The translations under genes and the position numbers were made by a program. This document shows positions 43,482-52,129 of a stretch of 64,000 nt of DNA, in pieces; the stretch's first letter is position 1; each line of letters starts with the position of its first letter. Where the stretch lies: positions 1 through 64,000 of the forward strand of contig JBBCGR010000005.1 in NCBI GenBank assembly GCA_037201625.1, in the 5' to 3' direction. Under the pieces are notes generated by a model that did no database searches, had not been told where the DNA came from, and worked only from the letters and a program-made list of their open reading frames with translations. Origin of the DNA: JAMXLO01 sp037201625. Its GTDB lineage: Bacteria > Pseudomonadota > Alphaproteobacteria > Acetobacterales > Acetobacteraceae.

Positions 43482-44471
43482 TCAGCCTCCCGTCACGCTC
43501 ATGTGGCGTGTCACCGCTGGGCGGTCGTGGCGGCGGTCGATGATGAAGTCGTGGCCCTTCGGCTTGCGGCTGATCGCCTCGCGGATCGCATCGTCCAGTT
43601 CCGCGTCGGTCGCGCCGGCGCGCAGCACCCCGCGCAGGTCGGCATCATCGTCCTGGCCCAGGCACATGTACAGCGTGCCGGTGCAGGTCAGCCGAACGCG
43701 GTTGCAGCTTTCGCAGAAATTATGGGTCATCGGCGTGATGAAGCCGATGCGCCGGCCGGTCTCGGTCACGTTGAAATAGCGGGCCGGGCCGCCGGTGCGG
43801 TAGTCGGTGTCCTCCAGCGTCCAGCGCCGGCGCAGCCGCGAGCGGACGATCGACAGCGGCAGGTACTGGTCCGTGCGGTCGCCGCTGATGTCGCCCATCG
43901 GCATGGTCTCGATCAGGCAGAGGTCGAAGCCGTGGTCGCCGCACCAGGCGAGCATCGAATCGAACTCGTCCTCGTTGACGCCCTTCATGGCGACGGCATT
44001 GATCTTGATCGCCAGCCCCGCCTCCTTGGCGGCGAAGATGCCGTCGAGCGTCGCGCCGATCTTGCCCCAGCGGGTGATCGCCGCGAATTTCTCGGGGTCC
44101 AGCGTGTCGAGCGAGACGTTGATGCGGCGGACGCCGGCCGCGACCAGGCCATCGGCCAGCTTGGCAAGCTGGGTACCGTTGGTGGTGACGGTGACCTCGC
44201 GCAGGCCGCCATCGCCCAGGCGGGCGCCGAGGCTGCGGAACAGCGTCATCACGTCGCGGCGCACCAGGGGTTCGCCGCCGGTGATGCGGATCTTGTTGGT
44301 GCCGAGCCGGATGAAGGCGGCACAGATCCGGTCCAGTTCCTCGAGCGTCAGCAGGTCCCGCTTCGGCAGGAACGTCATGTCCTCCGCCATGCAGTAGACG
44401 CAGCGGAGGTCGCAGCGGTCGGTGACCGATACGCGCAGGTAGGTAATGGATCGGCCGAACGGATCGATCAT
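43482..44471 (-). CDS. moaA: GTP 3',8-cyclase (molybdenum cofactor)
   Basis: Radical SAM enzyme starting molybdopterin synthesis. From ATG 44471 (329 residues) the first cluster motif C-x3-C-x2-C is C20, C24, C27 in VTDRCDLRCVYCM; the second cluster cysteines are in NFCESCNRVRLTCTGTLYMCLG; GGEPLVRRD binds SAM and the chain ends in the required Gly-Gly. A GTG at 44495 would add 8 residues (MERSTSPP) and is also possible. No other moa gene is nearby. It is divergent from the chpT-like gene. Confidence 0.96.
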   Translation of the reverse strand: MIDPFGRSITYLRVSVTDRCDLRCVYCMAEDMTFLPKRDLLTLEELDRICAAFIRLGTNKIRITGGEPLVRRDVMTLFRSLGARLGDGGLREVTVTTNGTQLAKLADGLVAAGVRRINVSLDTLDPEKFAAITRWGKIGATLDGIFAAKEAGLAIKINAVAMKGVNEDEFDSMLAWCGDHGFDLCLIETMPMGDISGDRTDQYLPLSIVRSRLRRRWTLEDTDYRTGGPARYFNVTETGRRIGFITPMTHNFCESCNRVRLTCTGTLYMCLGQDDDADLRGVLRAGATDAELDDAIREAISRKPKGHDFIIDRRHDRPAVTRHMSVTGG

Positions 44472-44621
44472 TGGAGGGGACGTACTCCTTTCCACCCTGT
44501 GACTTGCGCCATCCGAGTGCGAGGTTCAAGGGCCGTGTGCCCCTCGACGTACACGACGCATGGCCCGTAACTTGCGTGCGATTTTTCGCATACCCTATCG
44601 CTCCCTGGGGGAAGGGAACCG

Positions 44622-45293
44622 ATGGCCGGCATGAGCGAGACACTGCGCCTGGCGGAGCTGTTGTGTGCTCGGCTCTGCCACGACCTCAGCGGTCCGCTGG
44701 GGGCGCTGATCGGGGTCATCGAAATCGCCCGTGATGAGCAGCCTGCCAGCGAGGCGCTGAGCCTGGCCGAGGAGACCGCGGTCGAACTGGCGCAACGCCT
44801 CAAGCTGCTGCGCGCGGCGTGGGGGCATGACGAAGACGAAATGGACGTGAGGCGGCTGCGCGGGTTTGCCGACTGCCTGTCCTCCAGCCGGCGGGTCCTG
44901 CTGGACCTGGCGGGCCTGGAGCCGGACGCGGTGTTTGCGCCGCCGGCCGGGCGCATGGTGCTGAATCTTCTTCTGCTGGCGGCCGAGAGCCTGCCGGGCG
45001 GTGGCATCGTGGCGCTGTCGGGGTCGCCCGACGCCAGCATCCTGGTCACCATCTCCGGGCCGCGCGCCGCATGGCCGGCGGGCTTCAGCGTCTGGCTGGC
45101 CGACCAGGCGGCGGCCTGGGAGGCGGTGATGGTCGACGCGCGCGGCCTGCAGGCGCCCCTCACGGCGCTGCTGGCGCGCGGCCACGGGTTCCGGCTGTCC
45201 ATGCTGATGCCGGCCGGCGCGGTCGGCGATGCCGGGCTGTCCCCGCCGCTGCTGCTGACGCTCGACCCGTCGCGGAGCGTGCGGCTCGGGTAA
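44622..45293 (+). CDS. ChpT-like histidine phosphotransferase
   Basis: A 223-residue DHp-like phosphotransferase: LRLAELLCARLCHDLSGPLGALIGVIEIARDE has the phospho-accepting His of the CckA-ChpT-CtrA relay form (L-C-H-D-L-S-G-P-L-G), followed by a degenerate ATPase-like domain that lacks ATP-binding boxes. ChpT passes phosphate to CtrA and CpdR, controlling the cell cycle and motility in alphaproteobacteria. GGGGAAGGGAACCG precedes ATG 44622. The glycosyltransferase gene starts 34 bases downstream. Confidence 0.85.
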   Translation: MAGMSETLRLAELLCARLCHDLSGPLGALIGVIEIARDEQPASEALSLAEETAVELAQRLKLLRAAWGHDEDEMDVRRLRGFADCLSSSRRVLLDLAGLEPDAVFAPPAGRMVLNLLLLAAESLPGGGIVALSGSPDASILVTISGPRAAWPAGFSVWLADQAAAWEAVMVDARGLQAPLTALLARGHGFRLSMLMPAGAVGDAGLSPPLLLTLDPSRSVRLG

Positions 45294-45327
45294 TCCTTCC
45301 TCAACATGCCGGCGCCTAGGCTCCCGC

Positions 45328-46266
45328 ATGGACATCACCGTTTGCATCTGCACGCACAACCGGCCTGGCTATCTGCGGGATTGCCTGGCCGGCCTGCAGC
45401 GCCAGACGGCCGGGCAGGACCGTTTCGAGATCCTGGTGGTGGACAGCGCCTCGAGCGGCGATGCCCCGTCGCGCATAGCCTTCATGGTGGACGCGATCGC
45501 CAACGCCCGCCTGCTGCGCGTCGAGCAGCCGGGCGTCAGTACCGCGCGCAACGCCGGCGCCGATGCGGCGCGCGGCAATTTCATTGCGTATATCGACGAT
45601 GACGCGATCCCGGCGGTGGACTGGGTGGCGCAGATCGAGGCGGCGATCACCGGGCGGGATCCGCCGCCGGGGCTGATCGGCGGCCGCATCCTGCCGTTGT
45701 GGGAGGTGCCACTGCCGGCCTGGTGGCCCGAGCAGTTGCGCGGCACGCTGTCGATCATCGAGAGCGAGTGCGAGGGCGAGTACCGTTCGGAAGCGGTGCC
45801 ACCGGAGCTGGAGCCCTATGGGGCGAACATGGTCGTGCACGTGCCCTCGCTGCAGGCGGTCGGCGGCTTCGGCCGGCACAGCGGGCGGACCGGCAAGGGG
45901 CTGCTGTCGGATGAGGAGGTGCAGCTTGCCTGGCGGCTGCAGGCGGCAGGGCACTCGGCCCGGTACGATCCGCGGATCGTGGTGCAGCATCAGATCCAGG
46001 CGGCGCGGCTGACGCCGGCCTGGCTGCTGTCGCGGCTGTACTGGCAGGGCGCCTCCACCGTGCTGACGCGCCGGCTGCTCGGCCATGCCGATGCGGTGTG
46101 GCAGGAACTGCCGCGCCGGCTGACGGTGGCGGCCTTGCTGGCGCCGTTTGCGCTGCTGCCGCGCCGCAGCACCTGGCTGCTGCCGTGCCGCTGGCGGTTC
46201 GCCTATGCCGCCGGCTTCGTCCGTGCCGCGCTCGGACCAGGGCTGGTGCCGAACGGACAGCCGTGA
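45328..46266 (+). CDS. Family 2 glycosyltransferase
   Basis: A 312-residue GT-A enzyme: DITVCICTHNRPGYLRDCLAGLQRQ at the N-terminus, ILVVDSASSGD, GVSTARNAGADAARGNFIAYIDDDAIPAVDW with the metal-binding D-D-D, and later SDEEVQLAWRLQAAGHSARYDP with the catalytic acidic pair. Basic and hydrophobic residues at the C-terminus suggest membrane association. The stop overlaps the next start (TGATG), so it is co-translated with a pyruvyltransferase-like gene in a three-gene glycan set. Confidence 0.92.
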   Translation: MDITVCICTHNRPGYLRDCLAGLQRQTAGQDRFEILVVDSASSGDAPSRIAFMVDAIANARLLRVEQPGVSTARNAGADAARGNFIAYIDDDAIPAVDWVAQIEAAITGRDPPPGLIGGRILPLWEVPLPAWWPEQLRGTLSIIESECEGEYRSEAVPPELEPYGANMVVHVPSLQAVGGFGRHSGRTGKGLLSDEEVQLAWRLQAAGHSARYDPRIVVQHQIQAARLTPAWLLSRLYWQGASTVLTRRLLGHADAVWQELPRRLTVAALLAPFALLPRRSTWLLPCRWRFAYAAGFVRAALGPGLVPNGQP

Positions 46267-47213
46267 TGCTGCTGTACCAGTGGCGCGGGGCGGAGCGGAA
46301 TTTCGGCGACGAGTTGAATGCGCTGCTGTGGCCGGTGCTGCTGCCGGACTTCTTCGACGATGACCCGGGGGCGCTGTTCCTCGGCATCGGCTCGGTGCTG
46401 GACGCGCGGCATGACCAAGCGGTCCGGAAGGTGGTGGCCGGCGCCGGCTATGGCGGCTACCAGCCGCCCCCGGTGCTGGACGCGCGCTGGACCATCCATT
46501 GGGTGCGCGGGCCGTGCACGGCGCGGCGCCTGGGGCTGCCGGAGGCGTGCGGGCTCGGCGATCCGGCGATGCTGCTGCCGTTACCTCGCCCCGAGGGGCT
46601 CCCGCTGCCCAGTGGCGAGGGCGGCCGGGCCGTGGGGCTGATGCCGCATTTCGAGAGCCTGCATCTCGGCGCCTGGCGCGAGGCGGCCGCCGCTGCCGGC
46701 ATGACGCTGCTCGACCCGCGCGGCGATCCGGCAGCGATCCTGGCGGCGATCACCGGCTGCCGGCTCCTGCTGACCGAGGCGATGCACGGCGCCATCGTCG
46801 CCGATGCGCTGCGCGTGCCGTGGATCGCGCTGCGTCCGCTGGCGGCCGTCCATCGGCCGAAATGGCAGGACTGGGCCGCCGCCCTGGGGCTCGAGGTCCG
46901 CTTCCAGGTCCTGCGTCCCTCCTCGCTGGCCGAATGGCTGCGCGCCTCGCCGCTGGCGGCCACGCATCGCGGCGGCCGCCTGCTGGCTGCCGCCGGACCG
47001 GTGCTGGCCTCCGTCGCGCGGCAGCGCTTCATCGGGCATGCCACGGCGGGGCTGATCGCTGCCGCCCGGGCGCCGCCGCAGCTTTCCGATCCGGTGGCAC
47101 TTGACCGCTGCCGAACACGAATGCAGGAGCGGTTGCAGACCCTGCGGTGCAACCCGCCGCGGGCTGCCCCTTCTGCCTTGCATCGCCGCGCCACTTCCGC
47201 GTACCACGGCTGA
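46266..47213 (+). CDS. Polysaccharide pyruvyltransferase-family protein
   Basis: A 315-residue protein whose N-terminus YQWRGAERNFGDELNALLWPVLL and late LLLTEAMHGAIVADALRVPWIAL match the PS_pyruv_trans family (G-D-E...; E-x-x-H-x-x-I-x-A). These enzymes add ketal pyruvate from PEP to exopolysaccharide sugars, though many members are simple GT-B glycosyltransferases. ATG 46266 overlaps the previous stop. The C-terminal 40 residues are Arg/Pro-rich and not conserved. Confidence 0.82.
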   Translation: MLLYQWRGAERNFGDELNALLWPVLLPDFFDDDPGALFLGIGSVLDARHDQAVRKVVAGAGYGGYQPPPVLDARWTIHWVRGPCTARRLGLPEACGLGDPAMLLPLPRPEGLPLPSGEGGRAVGLMPHFESLHLGAWREAAAAAGMTLLDPRGDPAAILAAITGCRLLLTEAMHGAIVADALRVPWIALRPLAAVHRPKWQDWAAALGLEVRFQVLRPSSLAEWLRASPLAATHRGGRLLAAAGPVLASVARQRFIGHATAGLIAAARAPPQLSDPVALDRCRTRMQERLQTLRCNPPRAAPSALHRRATSAYHG

Positions 47214-47272
47214 TCGGCGCGCCAGGCGGCTTCCGCCGTCCGTCACCTGTTGCCACGGAGCGTCCGGCCCTC

Positions 47273-48982
47273 ATGACATCCTATCCCGACCAGCCCAACC
47301 ACGACCTGCTGACGCGTATTCCTCTGAGCGCGCGCGTGGTGCTGGATGTCGGCTGCAACACCGGAGCGCTCGGCCTGGCGTACCGCCGCTTCAATCCGCG
47401 CGCGCAGCTTCTGGGGATCGAACTCAACCCCGCATCGGCCGCGATCGCGGCGGAGCGGCTCGACGAGGTGGCGGTCGCCGATGTGGACCGCGACCCGATG
47501 CCGTTCGCGCTGGACCGGCCGATCGACTGCATCGTCTACGGCGACGTGCTCGAACACCTGCGCGATCCCTGGCCGGTGCTGCGCCGCCACGCGGAGGCGT
47601 TGAGCGACGACGGCACGATGCTGATCTGCGTGCCGAACATGCAGCATTGGAGCTTCGCCGACCGGTTGCTGCGCGGCACCTGGCGCTATGAGCCGAATGG
47701 CCTGCTGGACGAGACGCATCTGCGCTGGTTCAGCGTGGACACGATGCGCGAAGGGCTGGAGGCCGCCGGCCTCGTGCCGTACGAGGTCGCGCCGCGCATC
47801 TTCGAACCCGAGCACGCCAGGGAATTCACTGCCGCCATCACCCCGGCGCTCGCGGCACTCGGGGTCGATCCCGACCTGTATCTCCAGCGGGCCATGCCGC
47901 TGCAGCATGTCTGGCGCGTGCTCAAGCGCGGGCGGCCGCACATGTCGGTGGTGGCGAGCATGCTGCGGCCGATCGGCGGCGTGTCGCACGTGCGCATCGT
48001 CTACCCGCTGCAGGCGCTGGCCACCGACCCGTCGGTGCAGACCCAGGTCGCGACCGGCGGCCCGATCGTGGTGCCCGGCGGCGACATGCCGCGCATCTTC
48101 GTGCTGCACCGGCCGATGCTGTCGGGTGACCATGGCGTGACGGTGATCCGCAACCTGCTGGCCGAGGGCTGGGTGGTGGTGACCGAGTTCGACGACCATC
48201 CCGACCATTTCGGCATGCTCGACGATCCCGGCCAGCTTGCCTTCCGCGGCGTCCATGGGGTGCAAACCAGCACCCAGCCGCTCGCGGGGGTGCTGCGCGC
48301 GCACAATCCCGAGGTCGCGGTGTTCCCGAACGCCATGCGGGTGCTGCCGGACGTGCGCAACTTCGCCGAGCCAGACGTGCTCACGCTGTTCTTCGGCGCG
48401 CTGAACCGCGAGCGCGACTGGGCGCCGCTGATGCCGGTGCTGAACGATGTGGCGGAGAAGGCCGGCGAGCGGCTGCGCTTCTGCGTGGTGCACGACCAAG
48501 GGTTCTTCGACGCGCTGCACTCGCCGCACAAGCAGTTCACGCCGACCTGCGACTACGACACCTATCTCGGCCTGCTGGGGCAGTGCGAGATCTCGCTGAT
48601 GCCGCTCTCCGACACGCCGTTCAACCGTGCCAAATCGGACCTCAAGTTCATCGAGGCCGGGGCCTGCCGGGTGGCGGCGGTGGCGAGCCATGTCGTGTAT
48701 GCCAACAGCATCGAGGACGGCCACACCGGCCTGCTGTTCAACTCGCCGGACGAACTGCGCGACCGCCTGCTGCGCCTGGTGGCGATGCCCGATCTGGCGC
48801 GCGGCCTCGGGGATGCGGCACGCCACTACATCGCGAGCGAGCGGATGCTGGCCTACCAGGTGGCGCCGCGGATCGCCTGGTACCGGTCGCTGTGGGCACG
48901 GCGCGCCGAACTGAACGAGGCGCTCCAGGCCCGCCTGGCCGCGCTGACGCCGGCGCGCAACGCCGAGGCCGCGCTGCCCTGA
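47273..48982 (+). CDS. Methyltransferase-glycosyltransferase fusion
   Basis: A 569-residue two-domain protein. Residues 1-230 form a class I methyltransferase (VVLDVGCNTGALGLAYRRFNP, LGIELNPASAA, DCIVYGDVLEHLRDPWPVLRRHAEALSDDGTMLICVPN). Residues 250-569 resemble a GT-B (GT1/GT4-like) glycosyltransferase, with ...CEISLMPLSDTPFNRAKSDLKFIEAGACRVAAVAS as the donor-site motif. A long reading from 47147 is out of character; ATG 47273 is chosen. The protein could both extend and methyl-cap a surface glycan made with the two genes upstream. Confidence 0.88.
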   Translation: MTSYPDQPNHDLLTRIPLSARVVLDVGCNTGALGLAYRRFNPRAQLLGIELNPASAAIAAERLDEVAVADVDRDPMPFALDRPIDCIVYGDVLEHLRDPWPVLRRHAEALSDDGTMLICVPNMQHWSFADRLLRGTWRYEPNGLLDETHLRWFSVDTMREGLEAAGLVPYEVAPRIFEPEHAREFTAAITPALAALGVDPDLYLQRAMPLQHVWRVLKRGRPHMSVVASMLRPIGGVSHVRIVYPLQALATDPSVQTQVATGGPIVVPGGDMPRIFVLHRPMLSGDHGVTVIRNLLAEGWVVVTEFDDHPDHFGMLDDPGQLAFRGVHGVQTSTQPLAGVLRAHNPEVAVFPNAMRVLPDVRNFAEPDVLTLFFGALNRERDWAPLMPVLNDVAEKAGERLRFCVVHDQGFFDALHSPHKQFTPTCDYDTYLGLLGQCEISLMPLSDTPFNRAKSDLKFIEAGACRVAAVASHVVYANSIEDGHTGLLFNSPDELRDRLLRLVAMPDLARGLGDAARHYIASERMLAYQVAPRIAWYRSLWARRAELNEALQARLAALTPARNAEAALP

Positions 48983-49269
48983 GGGGCGGCGCGTCGTAGC
49001 GGCGGAGGGGCGTAGCGGGAGCGTCGCCGATGGCGCGGTGCTCGATGCTGCGGCGCACCGCCTGGGAGGTGGCCATCCGGCTCGGCGCGTCGCCGCCCGT
49101 CACGATCTGGATTGTCGGGCTCGCGGTGCGCGCCCCGCCGGCGATGGTCGGCGCCGCGGCGCTGCCGACGACACTGCGGCCCGATTTGCTCGACGCCTGA
49201 CCGCCTGCGCCCGCTTGCCCCGCCCCGCCTCATCCGTGCCGGCGCGGGTTTCCGACGATGCGGCCGGGT

Positions 49270-50715
49270 TCAGGTCGGCCGCGGTTGGAACACGCTCCAG
49301 GTGAACGGCCCCGGCGGCCCGTCGCCCGCGACCGTCGTGCCCTTCACTTCGATCGAGCGAAAGCGCTGTGCGCGGAAGCCGGCGGAGAAATGCCCGGCGG
49401 CCAAGCCGGCCTTCAGCTTCAGCGCGGCCAGGAACTGGCGACGGTCGGGCAGTTGCTCCCACACCGCCGGCAGGAACAGCGAGCGGCGCCCCAGATCCTC
49501 GATGATCAGCCCGTCCACGCCCGGCCGAAGCTGCGCCAGCAGGTCCGCCTCGGACGCGAACGCCATCGGCGCCGGCGGCGTCAGCACCGAGACCGAGAGC
49601 GCCAGCCCGGGCAGTTCCAGCCAGTCGAGCCTGGCGAACCGCCAGTCCCGGAACGCCGCGTTGAACCCGTGCTGCACCACGTCCACCAGCAGCGGCCGGT
49701 GCGCGACGGCGGAGCCGATGCAGCCGCGCAGTTCGCCGTTGCGGTACAGCGTGACGAACGCCGCGCCGGGTGCGGCCAGCAGCGGCGGCAGGTCCGGGCC
49801 GGCGCGCACCTGCGGCGGCTGGCCGGTATCCAGCCCGATCGCGATCGACTGCCGCACGAGGTCGATCAGCAGTGGTCCCACCGCCTCCACCGCCGCCCGC
49901 TCGGCATCCTCGGGCGCGGGCTCGTGCAGCGCCCAGGCGCCGTAGCCCACGACGCGGTCGCGCGGGCCGGCCGTGTCGCCGGAGTTGCGCAGGTCGAGCC
50001 GCTCGATCGTCATGCCCCGCCGGCGCGCCGCCAGCAGCAGGCCGCGCGTCGGGATCGCGCCGCACGCCTCCGCCGGGCCCAGCGCATCGAGGTCGAACCG
50101 CTCGATCGCCGCCGCCGTCGTCTCGTCCAGCCGGCGGCAGGCGGCGTAGTCATGGAAATGCGACAGGTCGGTGGAGACCACCACGAGCGTCTCCGGCCCG
50201 CCCCACAGCGCATCGAGCACCGCGGCCACCGCGTCCGCCGGCGCGTCGCCCGCGACGATCGGCACCAGTGCGAAATCGCCCAGCACATGCTGCAGGAACG
50301 GCACATGCACCTCGAGCGCGTGCTCGCGCTGATAGGCCGCCTCCAGCACGCCCACCATCGGCAGCGTCCGCAGCCGCGCGATCGCCTCGAGGTCGAGCCG
50401 CACAGTCCCGCCTGGCATCGCCCAGGCCTGCGCCGTGTCCACGGCGAACCCGCGGAACGCCACGTGATGCGACGGCCCGATCAGCACCACGCGGCGGATG
50501 CTGCCGCGCGCCGCCGCCAGGCGGGCATAGGCGCGGGCCGCCACCGGACCGGAATACGCGTAGCCGGCGTGCGGGCCGATGATCGCCTTGGGCCAGGTGG
50601 GTGCCGGCGCGGCGTTGGCGGCCTCGGATAGGAACAGCGCAAGCTGCCGCTCCAGCGCCTCGCGGTCGGCTGGATAGAAGGTGCCGGCGACGGCCGGTTG
50701 GCGGATCGCGCTCAT
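49270..50715 (-). CDS. AmmeMemoRadiSam proteins B and A fused (Memo-AMMECR1)
   Basis: A 481-residue fusion. The Memo part (residues 1-270) keeps the metal ligands of the family: H49 in GPHAGYAYSG, H83/H84 in GPSHHVAF, STDLSHFHDY and C218 in EACGAIPTRG. The AMMECR1 part (residues 275-481) has GELRGCIGSAV (residues 328-337, the LRGCIG hallmark) and ends FTWSVFQPRP. Both are conserved from archaea to humans, but their bacterial job is unknown. The gene is divergent, by 35 bases, from the matching radical SAM gene, so all three activities sit together. ATG 50715. Confidence 0.95.
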   Translation of the reverse strand: MSAIRQPAVAGTFYPADREALERQLALFLSEAANAAPAPTWPKAIIGPHAGYAYSGPVAARAYARLAAARGSIRRVVLIGPSHHVAFRGFAVDTAQAWAMPGGTVRLDLEAIARLRTLPMVGVLEAAYQREHALEVHVPFLQHVLGDFALVPIVAGDAPADAVAAVLDALWGGPETLVVVSTDLSHFHDYAACRRLDETTAAAIERFDLDALGPAEACGAIPTRGLLLAARRRGMTIERLDLRNSGDTAGPRDRVVGYGAWALHEPAPEDAERAAVEAVGPLLIDLVRQSIAIGLDTGQPPQVRAGPDLPPLLAAPGAAFVTLYRNGELRGCIGSAVAHRPLLVDVVQHGFNAAFRDWRFARLDWLELPGLALSVSVLTPPAPMAFASEADLLAQLRPGVDGLIIEDLGRRSLFLPAVWEQLPDRRQFLAALKLKAGLAAGHFSAGFRAQRFRSIEVKGTTVAGDGPPGPFTWSVFQPRPT

Positions 50716-50750
50716 TGCGCCCGGGTGATCATGTGCCCAGATTACCATGC

Positions 50751-51839
50751 ATGGATGCGGCGGTTGAAGGCGCGGTGTTCCCTGGCCGCCACTGGCATGC
50801 GCTGCCGGACGGGCGCATCCAGTGCGACGTGTGCCCGCGCTATTGCCGGCTGCACGAGGGCCAGCGCGGGCTGTGCTTCGTTCGCGCGCGCCAGGACGAT
50901 GCGATCGTGCTGACCACCTATGGACGGTCGTCCGGGTTCTGCGTCGATCCGATCGAGAAGAAGCCGCTGAATCATTTCCTGCCCGGAACGCCGGTGCTGT
51001 CGTTCGGCACCGCCGGCTGCAACCTGACCTGCCGGTTCTGCCAGAACCACGACATCAGCAAGGCGCGCGAGACGGAGCGGCTGAACCAGGCGGCCTCGCC
51101 CGCGATGATCGCGGAGGCCGCACGCCAGCTTGGCTGCCGGTCGGTGGCGTTCACCTACAACGATCCGGTGATCTTCCTGGAATACGCGGTGGACACGGCG
51201 CATGCCTGCCGTGCGGCCGGTGTGAAGACGGTGGCGGTGACCGCCGGCTACATCGCACCCGCGGCGCGCGAGGAGTTCTTCGCCGTGATGGATGCGGCCA
51301 ATGTCGACCTGAAGGGCTTCACCGAGCCGTTCTACCGCAGCCTGTGCGGCGCGCGCCTGAGCGACGTGCTGGATACGCTCATATGGATCAAGAGCCGGAC
51401 AAATGTATGGCTCGAGGTCACCACACTGCTGATCCCGGGCGAGAACGACGGCGATGCCGAGATCGGCGCGCTGTCCGCCTGGTTCGCGGCCGAACTCGGG
51501 CGCGATGTGCCGCTGCATTTCACCGCGTTCCATCCGGACTGGCGCATGCGTGACCATCCCCCGACGCCGCCCGCGACGCTGACCCGCGCGCGGGCGATCG
51601 CGATGAGCCACGGGCTGCGGTATGTGTATACGGGCAACGTGCATGACGGCGCGGGGGGCAGCACGTACTGCCATGGCTGTGGCGGATTGCTGATCGGGCG
51701 CGATTGGTACGAGTTGACCGGTTGGGGGCTGGATGCCGCGGGTCGCTGCCGGGCGTGTGGCACCGCGGCGGCCGGGGTGTTCGACGCGGTGCCGGGGGAT
51801 TGGGGACGCAAGCGGCAGCCGGTGCGGTTCGGGGGGTAG
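50751..51839 (+). CDS. amrS: AmmeMemoRadiSam system radical SAM enzyme
   Basis: A 362-residue radical SAM protein. The cluster motif C-x3-C-x2-C is C90, C94, C97 in FGTAGCNLTCRFCQNHDISKA. N-terminal cysteines C25, C28, C32 and C42 and a C-terminal C-x2-C pair (YCHGCGGLLIG, CRACG) may bind zinc or a second cluster. The body resembles pyruvate-formate-lyase activases, but no glycyl-radical partner is present. ATG 50751 starts MDAAVEGAVFPG. It pairs with the Memo-AMMECR1 fusion. Confidence 0.95.
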   Translation: MDAAVEGAVFPGRHWHALPDGRIQCDVCPRYCRLHEGQRGLCFVRARQDDAIVLTTYGRSSGFCVDPIEKKPLNHFLPGTPVLSFGTAGCNLTCRFCQNHDISKARETERLNQAASPAMIAEAARQLGCRSVAFTYNDPVIFLEYAVDTAHACRAAGVKTVAVTAGYIAPAAREEFFAVMDAANVDLKGFTEPFYRSLCGARLSDVLDTLIWIKSRTNVWLEVTTLLIPGENDGDAEIGALSAWFAAELGRDVPLHFTAFHPDWRMRDHPPTPPATLTRARAIAMSHGLRYVYTGNVHDGAGGSTYCHGCGGLLIGRDWYELTGWGLDAAGRCRACGTAAAGVFDAVPGDWGRKRQPVRFGG

Positions 51840-52129
51840 GGGTAGCGGAGGCGGCGGTCGGGGGCGGTCTTTGAGTGGAGAGATGTCACGGTGGGTGGTT
51901 TTGCGACGGTCCCTTCTTCGGGGAAGGTGAGCAGTCGGACATTCGATAGACGCCGGCGGTGAAGCCTCTGCTCCGGATTGTGGTGAAGGTTTTCCAGCCT
52001 TGGGGGAAGGCTGTCGGGTGGCTTGATCTTCTACAGGCGCTCGCACCTAAGGATTGAAGGGCTTACCGTCGGTGCCGGATTGGTGCAACGTAGTGCCAAT
52101 AATCGGAGCGACGCGAGTCTTGGGTGAAC

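Noticed and set aside
49030..49200. 56-codon ORF MARCSMLRRTAWEVA... between two large genes
   Set aside because: No ribosome site, no recognisable motif and typical of chance GC-rich ORFs.
51840..52129. Direct repeats flanking the MTase-DUF262-HEPN island
   Set aside because: G-rich and C-rich tracts on the two sides look alike only as low-complexity sequence; no convincing target-site duplication.
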